Notes: generated by a model from the sequence alone, not told the origin. A DNA stretch of 60,045 nt from an uncultured Pseudomonadota bacterium (GCA_903875225.1 CAIQVJ010000005.1:1-60045), one strand, 5' to 3'. Shown: positions 50,554 to 59,187, counted from the first letter of the stretch. Program-made: numbers and translations.

Positions 50554-51297
50554 ATGACAATCCCCTGGATCCTGTTCCTCGCTTCTGTCGGCAGCGCGCT
50601 GGCAGAGACCATGGAGGAGGCATTCCCCCCGCCGCCGGGCTCCACTCGGGTGACGACAGACGCGTGGGGGGAGTGGCTCCGGGCCCTGCCCCTGTACGAT
50701 CGGTACAGGGCGGTGCTCAGCTACGATGGTCGGCCGATGGCGATGGCTGCGGCGAGGGTGGTCGAAATCCCCGTGGGCACCCGGGACCTGCAGCAGTGTG
50801 CAGACAGCGCGCTTCGGTTGCGCGCCACCTGGCAGCGCTCGACCGGGGCGGTCCCGGCGTTCCACTACACCTCTGGAGACCTGTCCTCCTGGGCAGGGTG
50901 GGCAGCCGGGACCCGGCCACACGTCTCCGGGACACATGTCTCCTTCGTGGCCCACGCTGCGCCTGCGGATGCGAGCGACGCCTCCTTCGAGGCCTGGCTG
51001 ATGGACCTGTACACCTACGCCGGCACCCGCAGCCTGGTGCTCGACACGCTACCCGCCAGCGCCCCGCTCCCCGGCGACGTGATCGTCGAGCCGGGTTCGC
51101 CCGGGCACGCCGTGGTGATCCTCGATGTCGCGACGGATGGGGTGCGCACCTGGGTCCTCGCGGGGCAGGGGTTCATGCCCGCGATGGACTTCCATGTGCT
51201 CGCCGGCCCGGTGGGGGATTGGTTCCCCGTAGAGGGGGCCGATCTGCCGTCCTACCCCATTCCCGTGCCCTGGAGCGGCCTCCGGCGCTGGAAGTAG
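50554..51297 (+). CDS. secreted DUF4846 protein
   Basis: The 247-residue protein has a signal peptide (IPWILFLASVGSALAE) and matches DUF4846. Typical sequences are FEAWLMDLYTYAGTRSL, PLPGDVIVEPGSPGHAVVIL and VLAGQGFMPAMDFHVL. The conserved PGHAV and the QxxMPAxxxH region suggest a catalytic or binding site, but the function is not known. It is divergent from the SUMF1 lipoprotein. Confidence 0.82.
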   Translation: MTIPWILFLASVGSALAETMEEAFPPPPGSTRVTTDAWGEWLRALPLYDRYRAVLSYDGRPMAMAAARVVEIPVGTRDLQQCADSALRLRATWQRSTGAVPAFHYTSGDLSSWAGWAAGTRPHVSGTHVSFVAHAAPADASDASFEAWLMDLYTYAGTRSLVLDTLPASAPLPGDVIVEPGSPGHAVVILDVATDGVRTWVLAGQGFMPAMDFHVLAGPVGDWFPVEGADLPSYPIPVPWSGLRRWK

Positions 51298-51322
51298 CCG
51301 CGGAGTGGGCTATGTATGCCGA

Positions 51323-51994
51323 ATGATGCTCACGCTTGTCTTCCTCGCCTGCACCTCCGGCCCGACCGACAGCTCCCACGACCCCTCTGGGGACGCCGAC
51401 ACGGACGCCGACAGCGACACGGACACCGATTCGGACACCGATTCGGACACCGATTCGGACAGCGACACGGACACCGACTCGGACACCGACGCCGACTCGG
51501 GCCACACGCTCATCCTCCTCCAGACGACGCTCGGTGCGATCGAGCTCGACCTGGACGGCGCGAGTGCGCCGATCACCACCACCAATTTCCTCGACTACGT
51601 GGACCGGGGCTTCTACGACGGCGCCGACGGGTTCGGCGCGACCGTCTTCCACCGGGTGGTTGCGGGTTTCGTGATCCAGGGCGGGGGGTATACCCAGGAA
51701 GGGGCGGCCAAGACCACCCTGCCGCCGATCGTGTTGGAGGAGACCGGCCTCTCGAACCTGCGGGGGACCGTGGCGATGGCAAGGACAAACCAGCCGAATT
51801 CCGCGACCAGCCAGTTCTACGTCAACCTCGTCGACAACACGTTCCTCGACGGGACCGGGAACAACGATGGGTACGCCGTGTTCGGGTCGGTGAGCGCCGG
51901 TTTGGACGTCGTGGACGCCATCGGCGCCGTGTCCGTCGACGGTGCCGACAAGCCGCTCGCCGCAGTGGTCATCACGAGCTGCGTGCGGGAGTAG
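51323..51994 (+). CDS. cyclophilin-type peptidyl-prolyl isomerase lipoprotein with DTDS linker
   Basis: The 223-residue product has a lipoprotein signal (MLTLVFLAC) and a ~45-residue linker of Asp, Thr and Ser. The cyclophilin domain follows: TTLGAIELDLDGASAPITTTNF, VFHRVVAGFVIQGGG, VAMARTNQPNSATSQFYVNL and YAVFGSVSAGLDVVDAI (catalytic Arg in FHR, Gln in SQF). It likely aids folding in the envelope. Start ATG 51323 follows GGCTATGTA-N6, with TA exactly 10 nt upstream. The histidine kinase gene starts 2 bp after the stop. Confidence 0.92.
   Translation: MMLTLVFLACTSGPTDSSHDPSGDADTDADSDTDTDSDTDSDTDSDSDTDTDSDTDADSGHTLILLQTTLGAIELDLDGASAPITTTNFLDYVDRGFYDGADGFGATVFHRVVAGFVIQGGGYTQEGAAKTTLPPIVLEETGLSNLRGTVAMARTNQPNSATSQFYVNLVDNTFLDGTGNNDGYAVFGSVSAGLDVVDAIGAVSVDGADKPLAAVVITSCVRE
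51422..51457 (+). repeat. 12-bp coding tandem repeat (GACACCGATTCG x3)
   Basis: Three identical 12-bp units encode Asp-Thr-Asp-Ser within the lipoprotein linker, flanked by imperfect copies from about 51400 to 51500. Identity at DNA level, not only protein level, implies recent duplication by slippage. Confidence 0.85.
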
Positions 51995-51996
51995 GA

Positions 51997-54042
51997 ATGG
52001 ATCCAACGAGCGGGGAGGACGAGGTCGCGAGGCTTCGCAGCCGCCTGAAGGCGGTGGAGCAGGAGAACGCGAGCCTGCGCGCGACGATCGAGCGAGGGCG
52101 GGACCATGAGCGGTTCCTCGACTCGATCGTCGAGTACATCCCGGACATGATCTTCGTGAAGGACGCGGAGGAGCTCCGGTTTGTCCTGTTCAACGCTGCC
52201 GGGGAGGGGTTGCTCGGGTACAAGCGCGCCGACCTCATCGGCCGGAGCGATCGAGACTTCTTTCCAACGGCTGAGGCCGAGTTCTTCCTCGCCAAGGATC
52301 GGGAGGTGCTCGCCGGCGGCGGGGTCGTCGTCATCCCCGAGGAGCCGATCCACACCGCATCGGGGGTGCGCTACCTGCATACCAAGAAGATCCCGATCTT
52401 CGACGACGAAGGCAAGCCGATCTACCTGCTCGGGATCTCGGAGGACATCACCGAGCGGAAGGAGAACCAGGAGCGCCTCGCTCACGCCCACGCTGAGATC
52501 CTCCGCGTGGGGGAGGACCTCCGGATCTCCGAGGCCCGCCTTCGGGTGTTGCTCGAACACTTCCCTGGCGTGATGTGGACGACCGACGCGAACCTGCTGC
52601 TCACGTCGACAGCAGGGGCCCTGGTGACAGCACTCGGGCTCGGCGCGGAGCGGGTGGTCGGCGAGCCGGTCGACGCGTGGCTGAAGCCCGCGGGCCCCGG
52701 GCAGGACGTCCTGTCGTTGCACCAGAGCGCCCTCGCCGGTGAACCCCAGACCTACGAATTCCGAAGCGACGATCGCACCTTCGAGGCGCGGCTCGAACGG
52801 ATCGAGTCGCTGGCAGCCTCCGGCGTGATCGGCGTCGCCATCGATGTGACCGAGCGCCGCCGGGTGGAGGCGGAGCGACTCCGCAGCCGCCTGGAGCGCG
52901 GTCAGAAGTTGGAGGTGCTCGGCCTGCTCGCCGGCGGGATCGCGCACGACTTCAACAACCTGCTCACCGTGATCCTCGGCAACGCGAGCCTCGCCCTGTT
53001 GAGGTTACCCGTCGGAGACGGTGCGCGCGTGGCCATCGAGCGGGTGGAGCGATCGGCGCAGACCGCGGCAGACCTCACCCGGCAGCTTCTGGCCTACTCG
53101 GGCAAAGGGCGGTTCGTGATCGAAGCGGTGGACCTCTCGCAGATCATGGAAGACATGGGCATGCTCTTCAAGGTGTCGGTCTCCAAGAAGGCAACCTTGA
53201 AGTACGATCTTCAGCGCGATCTACCGAGCTGTGAGGCCGATGGTTCACAGATCCGCCAGATCCTCATCAACCTGATCACGAACGCATCCGATGCGCTTGG
53301 CGATGCCCCCGGCACGATCACCCTGGCGACCGGCGCGGTGAATGCAGACCGCAACTACCTCTCGCGTGCGTGGCTCGACGAGGATCTGCCGCCAGGCCCC
53401 TATGTTTGGCTGGAGGTGAGTGACACGGGCTGCGGCATGGCCGTCCAGACGCAGAACCACATGTTCGATCCGTTCTACACGACCAAACCGCGCGGACACG
53501 GCCTCGGCCTCTCCGCGGCGCTGGGCATCGTGCGGGGGCATCGCGGCGCGATCCGGGTGTACAGCGAGCTCGGGCACGGGACGACGATCAAGATTCTTTT
53601 TCCGGCGATCCCCGACGGGCGCGAGCGACCGGGGCTGCTCGGCGGGCGCGTAGGAGACCGTCGGGCGATCGGTGTGGTGCTGGTCGTGGACGACGAGGAG
53701 GAGATCCGGTCGTTTGCTGTCGACGTCCTGCAGGACATCGGCTTCACCGTGCTCACGGCGATCGACGGCGCCGATGCGGTGGATGTGTTCCGGGTGCGTC
53801 ACGCCGAGATCCAGGCCGTCTTGTTGGACATGACGATGCCACGGTTGAACGGGGAGGAGACATTTCGGGAACTCCGGCGGATCAAGCCGGAGATCCGGGT
53901 GATGTTGTCGAGCGGCTACAACGAGCAGGACGCAACCAGTCGGTTCGCCGGTCGGGGGCTCGCCGGGTTCCTCCAGAAGCCGTACACCGCGATGCAGTTG
54001 ATCGACCGCATGCGGGGGTTGTTCGGATCTGAGGGAGCGTAG
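51997..54042 (+). CDS. cytosolic PAS-PAS hybrid histidine kinase
   Basis: The 681-residue protein has an N-terminal coiled coil, PAS domain 1 (~45-155, ending YLLGISEDITERKE) and PAS domain 2 (~180-295, ending IGVAIDVTERRRVEAE). A HisKA domain carries GLLAGGIAHDFNNLLTVILGN (phosphoacceptor His), then HATPase_c (LINLITNASDAL, VSDTGCGM, GLGLSAALGIVRGHRG) and a C-terminal receiver (VVDDEEEIRSF, LLDMTMPRLNG with the phospho-Asp). There is no membrane segment and no separate regulator nearby, so signal and output are unknown. The cyclophilin gene ends 2 bp before. Confidence 0.93.
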   Translation: MDPTSGEDEVARLRSRLKAVEQENASLRATIERGRDHERFLDSIVEYIPDMIFVKDAEELRFVLFNAAGEGLLGYKRADLIGRSDRDFFPTAEAEFFLAKDREVLAGGGVVVIPEEPIHTASGVRYLHTKKIPIFDDEGKPIYLLGISEDITERKENQERLAHAHAEILRVGEDLRISEARLRVLLEHFPGVMWTTDANLLLTSTAGALVTALGLGAERVVGEPVDAWLKPAGPGQDVLSLHQSALAGEPQTYEFRSDDRTFEARLERIESLAASGVIGVAIDVTERRRVEAERLRSRLERGQKLEVLGLLAGGIAHDFNNLLTVILGNASLALLRLPVGDGARVAIERVERSAQTAADLTRQLLAYSGKGRFVIEAVDLSQIMEDMGMLFKVSVSKKATLKYDLQRDLPSCEADGSQIRQILINLITNASDALGDAPGTITLATGAVNADRNYLSRAWLDEDLPPGPYVWLEVSDTGCGMAVQTQNHMFDPFYTTKPRGHGLGLSAALGIVRGHRGAIRVYSELGHGTTIKILFPAIPDGRERPGLLGGRVGDRRAIGVVLVVDDEEEIRSFAVDVLQDIGFTVLTAIDGADAVDVFRVRHAEIQAVLLDMTMPRLNGEETFRELRRIKPEIRVMLSSGYNEQDATSRFAGRGLAGFLQKPYTAMQLIDRMRGLFGSEGA

Positions 54043-54089
54043 CGGCCACGGACCGTGGACGCGGAGCCGGACGTGGTTAGCCACCCAAC

Positions 54090-55844
54090 GTGCCTGTTCA
54101 CGACCATCTCGACCGCCTGATCGCCGCGCTGGACGCCGAGCGCGAGGCGCTGGTGCGCGAGGATGCCGCCCTTCGTGCGATGCCGATCGCCGCGCGTGTG
54201 GCGGCGGGCGCTGCCCTCTCCCCGCTCGACATCGTCACGACGGAGCATCGTTCCCGGGGGCGCGTGAACGTCCTTCTGCGCGGGAAGAACCTCCACGATG
54301 GGCTGTCGCCTGGTGAACCGGTGGTCCTCGGGCCCGTGGGCCGACCGGACGCGGGCGTGCATGGCCGGTTCGAAGGCGGCGACGAGGCCACTGTGGAGCT
54401 GCGCGTGGACGCCGAACCCGAGGGCAGGGGCCCCTGGGCGGTTGTGCGGCGGCTCGACGTCTCGCAGTTGGAGGCGCAGCGGTCTGCGCTGGTCCGGGCT
54501 TCGGCGAAGGGCTCCCCGCTTCGCGCCCTGCTGCTCGGCCACGAGGCTCCGTACCGCTCCGACCCGCTGGATCACCCGGCCCTCGCGGGGTTGGACGCCG
54601 ACCAGCGGGTGGCTGCTGCTGCCGCGCTGGGGGCCACAGAGGTGGGGCTCCTGCACGGCCCGCCGGGAACGGGGAAGACCCAGACGCTGGCGGCCATGCT
54701 CGCCGCCCTCGTCGACATGGGTGACACGCCCTGGGCGCTCGCCGAGAGCAACGCGGCGGTGGATCAACTCGCGCTCCGGACTGCCGCTGCGGGCCTCGAC
54801 GTGGTTCGGATCGGCGTGAGCGCCCGGGTCGGCACTGCCGCCTTGCCCCTCACGCTGGAGCACCGCATCCTGAACGGTCCCCGTGCGGGGGTCCTGCAGA
54901 CGTTGCGTCGGGATCGCACGCGCGCGGGCGGCGAGACCATCCGCGAGATCGACGATGCGATCCGTGAGGAATGGCAGGCCGCAAAGCGCGAGATCCTCCA
55001 GAACGCGCAGGTGATCGCGATGACGCTGGGGTCGGTCGCCACGCGGGGCGCGGACCTGCCGAACCCCCGGACGGCGGTCGTCGACGAGGCGAGTCAGGTG
55101 TGGGAGCCCGCCATCTGGCTGCTCGCGAGCCGCGCCAGGCGCCTGATCCTCGCCGGCGATCCGCACCAGTTGGGTCCCGTGGTGAAGAGCCAGCACCCCG
55201 CCCTGGAGCGAAGCCTCCTCGCCCGGCTCGTGGACGAGGGCTTCTTCTTCCCGATGCTCACGACCCAGTATCGGATGCATCAGTCCATCAACGAGCTCGT
55301 CTCGCCAACCTACGAGGGGCGCCTCGTGGCCCATCGCTCGGTGGCCGATCGCGGGGTCGAGGTGGAGGTTCCGCCCTGGACCGATGTGCCCGTGCGGTTC
55401 CTCGACACCGCGGGAATGGGGCACGAGGAGATCCGGGAGGAGAGCGGCAGCCTGCACAACCCCGGTGAGCTCGATCTCGTCAGCCGGGTGTTCGGGGACC
55501 TGGTGCACGCGGGGGTGGAGCCGGGTCGCATCGCGATCGTGACGCCCTACGCAGCCCAGCTTGCGCGCATCCGGGAGCGGTACCCCGAAGTCGAGTCGGG
55601 CACCGTGAACGCCTTCCAGGGACGCGAGAAGGACATCGTCATCGCGAGCTTCGTGCGATCCAACGATGCGCAGGAGCTCGGCTTCGTGTCGGATCCGCGA
55701 CGCCTGAATGTCACCATCAGCCGTGCCCGGTGCTTGTTCATCGGCATCGGGGACGCGGGGACCCTGGGTACCAGCCGGGTCTTCAAGGACATGATCGACC
55801 AGATCGCGGCCCAGGGCGGGTACCTGAGCGGCTGGGAGCTGTAG
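54090..55844 (+). CDS. UPF1/SMUBP2-like superfamily 1 DNA/RNA helicase
   Basis: The 584-residue helicase of the IGHMBP2/Dna2-like group has an N-terminal OB-like region (~45-130), GLLHGPPGTGKTQTL (Walker A), VVDEASQVWEPA (motif II), LAGDPHQLGPVV (motif III), QYRMHQSI (motif IV), VNAFQGREKDIVI (motif V) and NVTISRARC (motif VI). No nuclease domain is evident. GTG 54090 has GGTTA exactly 10 nt upstream. It is convergent with ftsY. Confidence 0.92.
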   Translation: MPVHDHLDRLIAALDAEREALVREDAALRAMPIAARVAAGAALSPLDIVTTEHRSRGRVNVLLRGKNLHDGLSPGEPVVLGPVGRPDAGVHGRFEGGDEATVELRVDAEPEGRGPWAVVRRLDVSQLEAQRSALVRASAKGSPLRALLLGHEAPYRSDPLDHPALAGLDADQRVAAAAALGATEVGLLHGPPGTGKTQTLAAMLAALVDMGDTPWALAESNAAVDQLALRTAAAGLDVVRIGVSARVGTAALPLTLEHRILNGPRAGVLQTLRRDRTRAGGETIREIDDAIREEWQAAKREILQNAQVIAMTLGSVATRGADLPNPRTAVVDEASQVWEPAIWLLASRARRLILAGDPHQLGPVVKSQHPALERSLLARLVDEGFFFPMLTTQYRMHQSINELVSPTYEGRLVAHRSVADRGVEVEVPPWTDVPVRFLDTAGMGHEEIREESGSLHNPGELDLVSRVFGDLVHAGVEPGRIAIVTPYAAQLARIRERYPEVESGTVNAFQGREKDIVIASFVRSNDAQELGFVSDPRRLNVTISRARCLFIGIGDAGTLGTSRVFKDMIDQIAAQGGYLSGWEL

Positions 55845-55849
55845 GGCCG

Positions 55850-55864
55850 AGCGGCGCCGGCTCT
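55850..55864. terminator. near-palindromic GC hairpin between convergent genes
   Basis: GAGC-GGCGCC-G-GCTC lies between the helicase stop (55844) and ftsY stop (55863). It can form a short GC stem in either direction, without a T tract. Confidence 0.3.
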
Positions 55865-56897
55865 ACCCGAACAAGCCCTTCGCAAAGGCCTGCGCGTCAA
55901 AATCGCGCAGATCGTCCAGCTTCTCGCCGCAGCCGACGAGCTTGACGGGCAGGTTGAGCTCCTCGGCGATCGCGACCACCACGCCGCCTTTGGCCGTCCC
56001 GTCGAGCTTGGTGAGCGCGATGCCGGTCACCTTCGTGACCTCCTTGAACACGCGCGCCTGCGCGAGGGCGTTCTGCCCCATCGTGCCGTCCAGCACGAGC
56101 AGGCACTCATGAGGTGCGCCCGGGAGCAGCTTTCCGACGACACGGCAGATCTTTCCAAGCTCATCCATCAGCGCCGCATGCGCCTGCAGACGCCCCGCCG
56201 TGTCGAGGATCACCACGTCGATCCCCTTGGCGACGGCGGACTTGACCGTGTCATGGCAGACAGCTGCGGGGTCTGCGCCCTCCTGGTGCGCGACGACGGG
56301 CACCCCCGCGCGCTCCCCCCACACCTTGAGCTGGTCGATGGCGCCTGCCCGGAACGTGTCCGCCGCCCCGAGGATCACGCTCTTGCCGGCGAGCTTGTAG
56401 CGCGACGCCAGCTTGCCGATCGTGGTGGTCTTGCCCGCGCCGTTCACGCCCACGACGAGGATGACGGTCGGCCCGGTCGGGGCTGACGCGATGTCGAAGT
56501 CGAACCGGGCCACCCGCCGCGCGACCTCGTTGGCGAGCCAGCCGCGCAGATCCTCGACCGGAACCTTCGCGTCGCGGGCGGAGGTCACCAGCGCGGATGC
56601 CGTCCTCGGCCCGATGTCCGCCCGGATCAGCGCCTCTTCAAGCTGCTCCCAGGCGTCGGCGTCCAGGGCCCTGCCCGGCGCAAACCCGCCGAACACGCTG
56701 GAGAGCCCGGCGCGCGTGCGGGCCAGGGCCTCGCCGATGCGATCGATCAGCGTTGCAGGCTTCTCCTCGGGCTCAGCGTCTGGCTCCGGAGGTGCGAAGA
56801 CCGAGCGCGCCGGAGTCCGCTGCGTGAACCACACGAGCCCGCCTGCCGCCGCGAGCAGCACCACCACACCGACAACGAGACCGAGGACGTCGTTCAC
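55863..56897 (-). CDS. ftsY: signal recognition particle receptor FtsY
   Basis: FtsY docks SRP-ribosome complexes at the membrane. The 344-residue protein has an N-terminal membrane helix (LGLVVGVVVLLAAAGGLVWF), a short acidic linker, the N domain and the GTPase NG core: GVNGAGKTTTIGKL (150-163), DTFRAGAIDQLKVW, ILDTAGRLQAHAALM and TKLDGTAKGG. A real N-terminal helix rather than the long acidic A domain of E. coli is typical for some deltaproteobacteria. Start GTG 56897 overlaps the GH57-like gene stop (GTGA). GGTTA lies exactly 10 nt upstream, inside that gene. Confidence 0.96.
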   Translation of the reverse strand: MNDVLGLVVGVVVLLAAAGGLVWFTQRTPARSVFAPPEPDAEPEEKPATLIDRIGEALARTRAGLSSVFGGFAPGRALDADAWEQLEEALIRADIGPRTASALVTSARDAKVPVEDLRGWLANEVARRVARFDFDIASAPTGPTVILVVGVNGAGKTTTIGKLASRYKLAGKSVILGAADTFRAGAIDQLKVWGERAGVPVVAHQEGADPAAVCHDTVKSAVAKGIDVVILDTAGRLQAHAALMDELGKICRVVGKLLPGAPHECLLVLDGTMGQNALAQARVFKEVTKVTGIALTKLDGTAKGGVVVAIAEELNLPVKLVGCGEKLDDLRDFDAQAFAKGLFG

Positions 56898-58768
56898 AGC
56901 CTGCGGCTAACCGGGCGGCGGCGTTGGGCGAGGGCGAAGGCGAGGGGGAGAAGCGCGTAGAGGGAGGCGGGGTTCGGCGCTGATGTGCAGCAGCAGCCGC
57001 CAAAGATGCCGGGGGGCGGACAACTGTTCACGCTTCGACCGCCAGTGTCCTCGAACGAGGCGCAGTCCGGCAGATGCAACGCGACCACCGGCGCCACGTT
57101 CAGTAGATTCGCTTCGGTCAACGAGGATAGTTGCACGTCTTCGTCGCTCACCGTGTCGTCCCCGACGAACACGCGGTACTGCCAGACCATCTCCTCGCCG
57201 GCGTCGGTCTCGTCGCTGAACGTGGCGGTCCCGGCGGAGCGCGAGAGCACGGCCGCGAGGTGCGTCGTCGAAGTCTCCTGCAGCAACCAGACGCGGTCCG
57301 AGAGCCTCAAAAGGCCCGTGGGGAGCGCGATCCCGACCGGATCGTGGACCATTGACGCGTCGATGGTCACCGGCGCGTCCATCAGCGCCGGGACCGTGGT
57401 GATCTGCTCGCCGTCCCACGGGAACTCGAGGATCGGCGGCTCGCCTTCCGCTGGGAGAGCGAGGCGGAGCGCGAACTGCCGCACGCCGTGCGGCGTCACG
57501 GTCGAGTCCACCTCGAACCATCGCGTGTCCGCCGTCCGGCCCGTCACCGTCACTTCGATCGGCGCGGCGCTCTCAGCTGTGCCTTCTCGGTAGACGGTGT
57601 CCGTGACAACGGTCCGGGTCCGCAGATCCACGGTGACCTCGCCACACCGATCCCCCAGGCTCTCGACCGCCAGCGCCTCCGCCTCCGCAGCATGATCCAA
57701 CGCGTACTGCGGCTCCGTCGGGTACGGGTTCCACCCCGTCGCATCGCTGACTTCACCGAGCAGCAATGCCTTCCAGGCCTGCTTGATCAGGTCCGGGTCA
57801 CCCCCCGCGACCTCGGCTGCTTCGACGATGTGTCGGGCCCTCACGTTCGAGGTGAGCACGAGGTCGTCGTGCTCGCTGTCACCCCACAGTCCGCCGCCAC
57901 CCATCCACCGATACATGTTCGTCGTGTCATCCGGCTGCCAGGTGCCGTCGATCACCGGGGGCAGGGGAATCGGCGTGCCCGACGGTGTCGCGGTCACCGC
58001 ATCCACGTAGTCGTGTACCCCGATCACCCGCGCTCCAGCTCGCTCAGCTGCCTCCAGTTCGGCCACGCGCTCAGCGGTGGCAGCCGCGTTGTAGACGAAT
58101 GCCGGCCCGAGGTACGGGTCCATGTCTCCGGTGGTGTAGAGCTCGCCGTCGTCAAAAAAGTGCCAGCCGACGCTGAAGTCTGCGTTCGCGAAGCCGCTCC
58201 CGCCGGGAACCGCGGTGACGTCACCCGCAGGCCCCGCGTACGTGTACGTCGGCGATGCCGGGTTCGCCCCCCACGTGAACTCGGCGAGGTTGTGGGGCAT
58301 GACGGCGATGGCGTAGCCTGCCTCGGGCATGCGCTCGAGCATCCCCTGCCCGAACTGCCCCTCCTGCGTCCAGACGACGTCCGAGAGAGGCAGATCATTG
58401 TCCTCGAAGATCTCGCGGGTCAGCGCGAGGGAGACCTCCTGGTCGCGCCAGGGGTAGGCGGTCCAGAGCTGATCCGAGTAGTGAAAGCTGACGAGCTCGA
58501 CTTGCCCGCTGTCCGCGAGGGTGCGGAGGTGGTCGAGCACCTCCGGACGGCGTTCGGCGATCACCTCGATCATGTATGCCTGGAGCTCGATGTCGAAGGT
58601 CCACGTCGGGTGCGCGTCGAGCACGTCGAGCACCGGATCGAACGACTCATCGATGATCTGGTCCTCGATGGACTGCTCGTCGGTGGGCCAGGTTGCGTAG
58701 AGTCCGTCGAGCCCGCCAGCGCAGTACTGGAGGTTGAAGTGCAGAAGCGTGAGGATGTAGGAGGGCAT
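56894..58768 (-). CDS. GH57/GH38-type glycoside hydrolase-like protein with C-terminal sorting tail
   Basis: The 624-residue protein begins directly with a (beta/alpha)7-type hydrolase start (YILTLLHFNLQYCAGG). It continues with FDIELQAYMIEVIAERRPEV, SGQVELVSFHYSDQLW and VVWTQEGQFGQGML (candidate catalytic Glu). The middle is beta-rich. The C-terminus has a Cys cluster (GIFGGCCCTS), a hydrophobic helix (SLYALLPLAFALA) and an Arg tail (QRRRPVSRRL), the layout of MYXO-CTERM-like sorting signals. There is no N-terminal signal peptide, which is inconsistent with export. A GAGGT ribosome site precedes ATG 58768. Confidence 0.72.
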   Translation of the reverse strand: MPSYILTLLHFNLQYCAGGLDGLYATWPTDEQSIEDQIIDESFDPVLDVLDAHPTWTFDIELQAYMIEVIAERRPEVLDHLRTLADSGQVELVSFHYSDQLWTAYPWRDQEVSLALTREIFEDNDLPLSDVVWTQEGQFGQGMLERMPEAGYAIAVMPHNLAEFTWGANPASPTYTYAGPAGDVTAVPGGSGFANADFSVGWHFFDDGELYTTGDMDPYLGPAFVYNAAATAERVAELEAAERAGARVIGVHDYVDAVTATPSGTPIPLPPVIDGTWQPDDTTNMYRWMGGGGLWGDSEHDDLVLTSNVRARHIVEAAEVAGGDPDLIKQAWKALLLGEVSDATGWNPYPTEPQYALDHAAEAEALAVESLGDRCGEVTVDLRTRTVVTDTVYREGTAESAAPIEVTVTGRTADTRWFEVDSTVTPHGVRQFALRLALPAEGEPPILEFPWDGEQITTVPALMDAPVTIDASMVHDPVGIALPTGLLRLSDRVWLLQETSTTHLAAVLSRSAGTATFSDETDAGEEMVWQYRVFVGDDTVSDEDVQLSSLTEANLLNVAPVVALHLPDCASFEDTGGRSVNSCPPPGIFGGCCCTSAPNPASLYALLPLAFALAQRRRPVSRRL

Positions 58769-58869
58769 GCCGGACCTCGGGTGCTCGAGACCGGGTATCG
58801 CTCTGCCGCCAGATCGGGGGCTCGCGGGCTCGCGCTACCCTCGCTGCATTTTCGGATTAGGCGTGTGCA

Positions 58870-59187
58870 GTGCAAAAAGCGATCACCATCCTCGGCCGCA
58901 CGTACACACTCCGCGCGGACAACGGCGAGGACCTCGAGAACGCCGCGGGCGAGGTCGACCGACGGGTTCGGGAGTTGATGAAGCGCTCGCCTGCCGTGGA
59001 CGCCAGCACGGCGGCGATATTGACTGCGTTGAACCTGGCTAGTGAGCTTCGGAACGTGAGAGCGCGTGCACGTGCGGAGCTCCAGGAGGCCGACCACCAG
59101 ATCGCGGCGGTGGAGGCAGTGCTGGAAGCGGCGCTCTCTCATGAAGGCGCGGCAGAACCGGGCATGGGCCCCGAGGAGGAAGAATGA
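58870..59187 (+). CDS. zapA: ZapA-like cell division protein
   Basis: ZapA cross-links FtsZ filaments. The 105-residue protein shows the N-terminal strand motif ITILGRTYTLRADNGEDLENAA, ending in a helix start (VDRRVRELM). A long coiled coil follows (LNLASELRNVRARARAELQE), then an acidic tail. GTG 58870 has GATTA with TA exactly 10 nt upstream. The stop overlaps the DUF2752 start (ATGA). In E. coli 6S RNA lies downstream of zapA; the overlap leaves no room for that here. Confidence 0.85.
   Translation: MQKAITILGRTYTLRADNGEDLENAAGEVDRRVRELMKRSPAVDASTAAILTALNLASELRNVRARARAELQEADHQIAAVEAVLEAALSHEGAAEPGMGPEEEE

Noticed and set aside
51400..51500. CRISPR or intergenic minisatellite in the D/T/S repeat tract
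   Set aside because: The repeats are in frame inside a lipoprotein gene and encode its linker.
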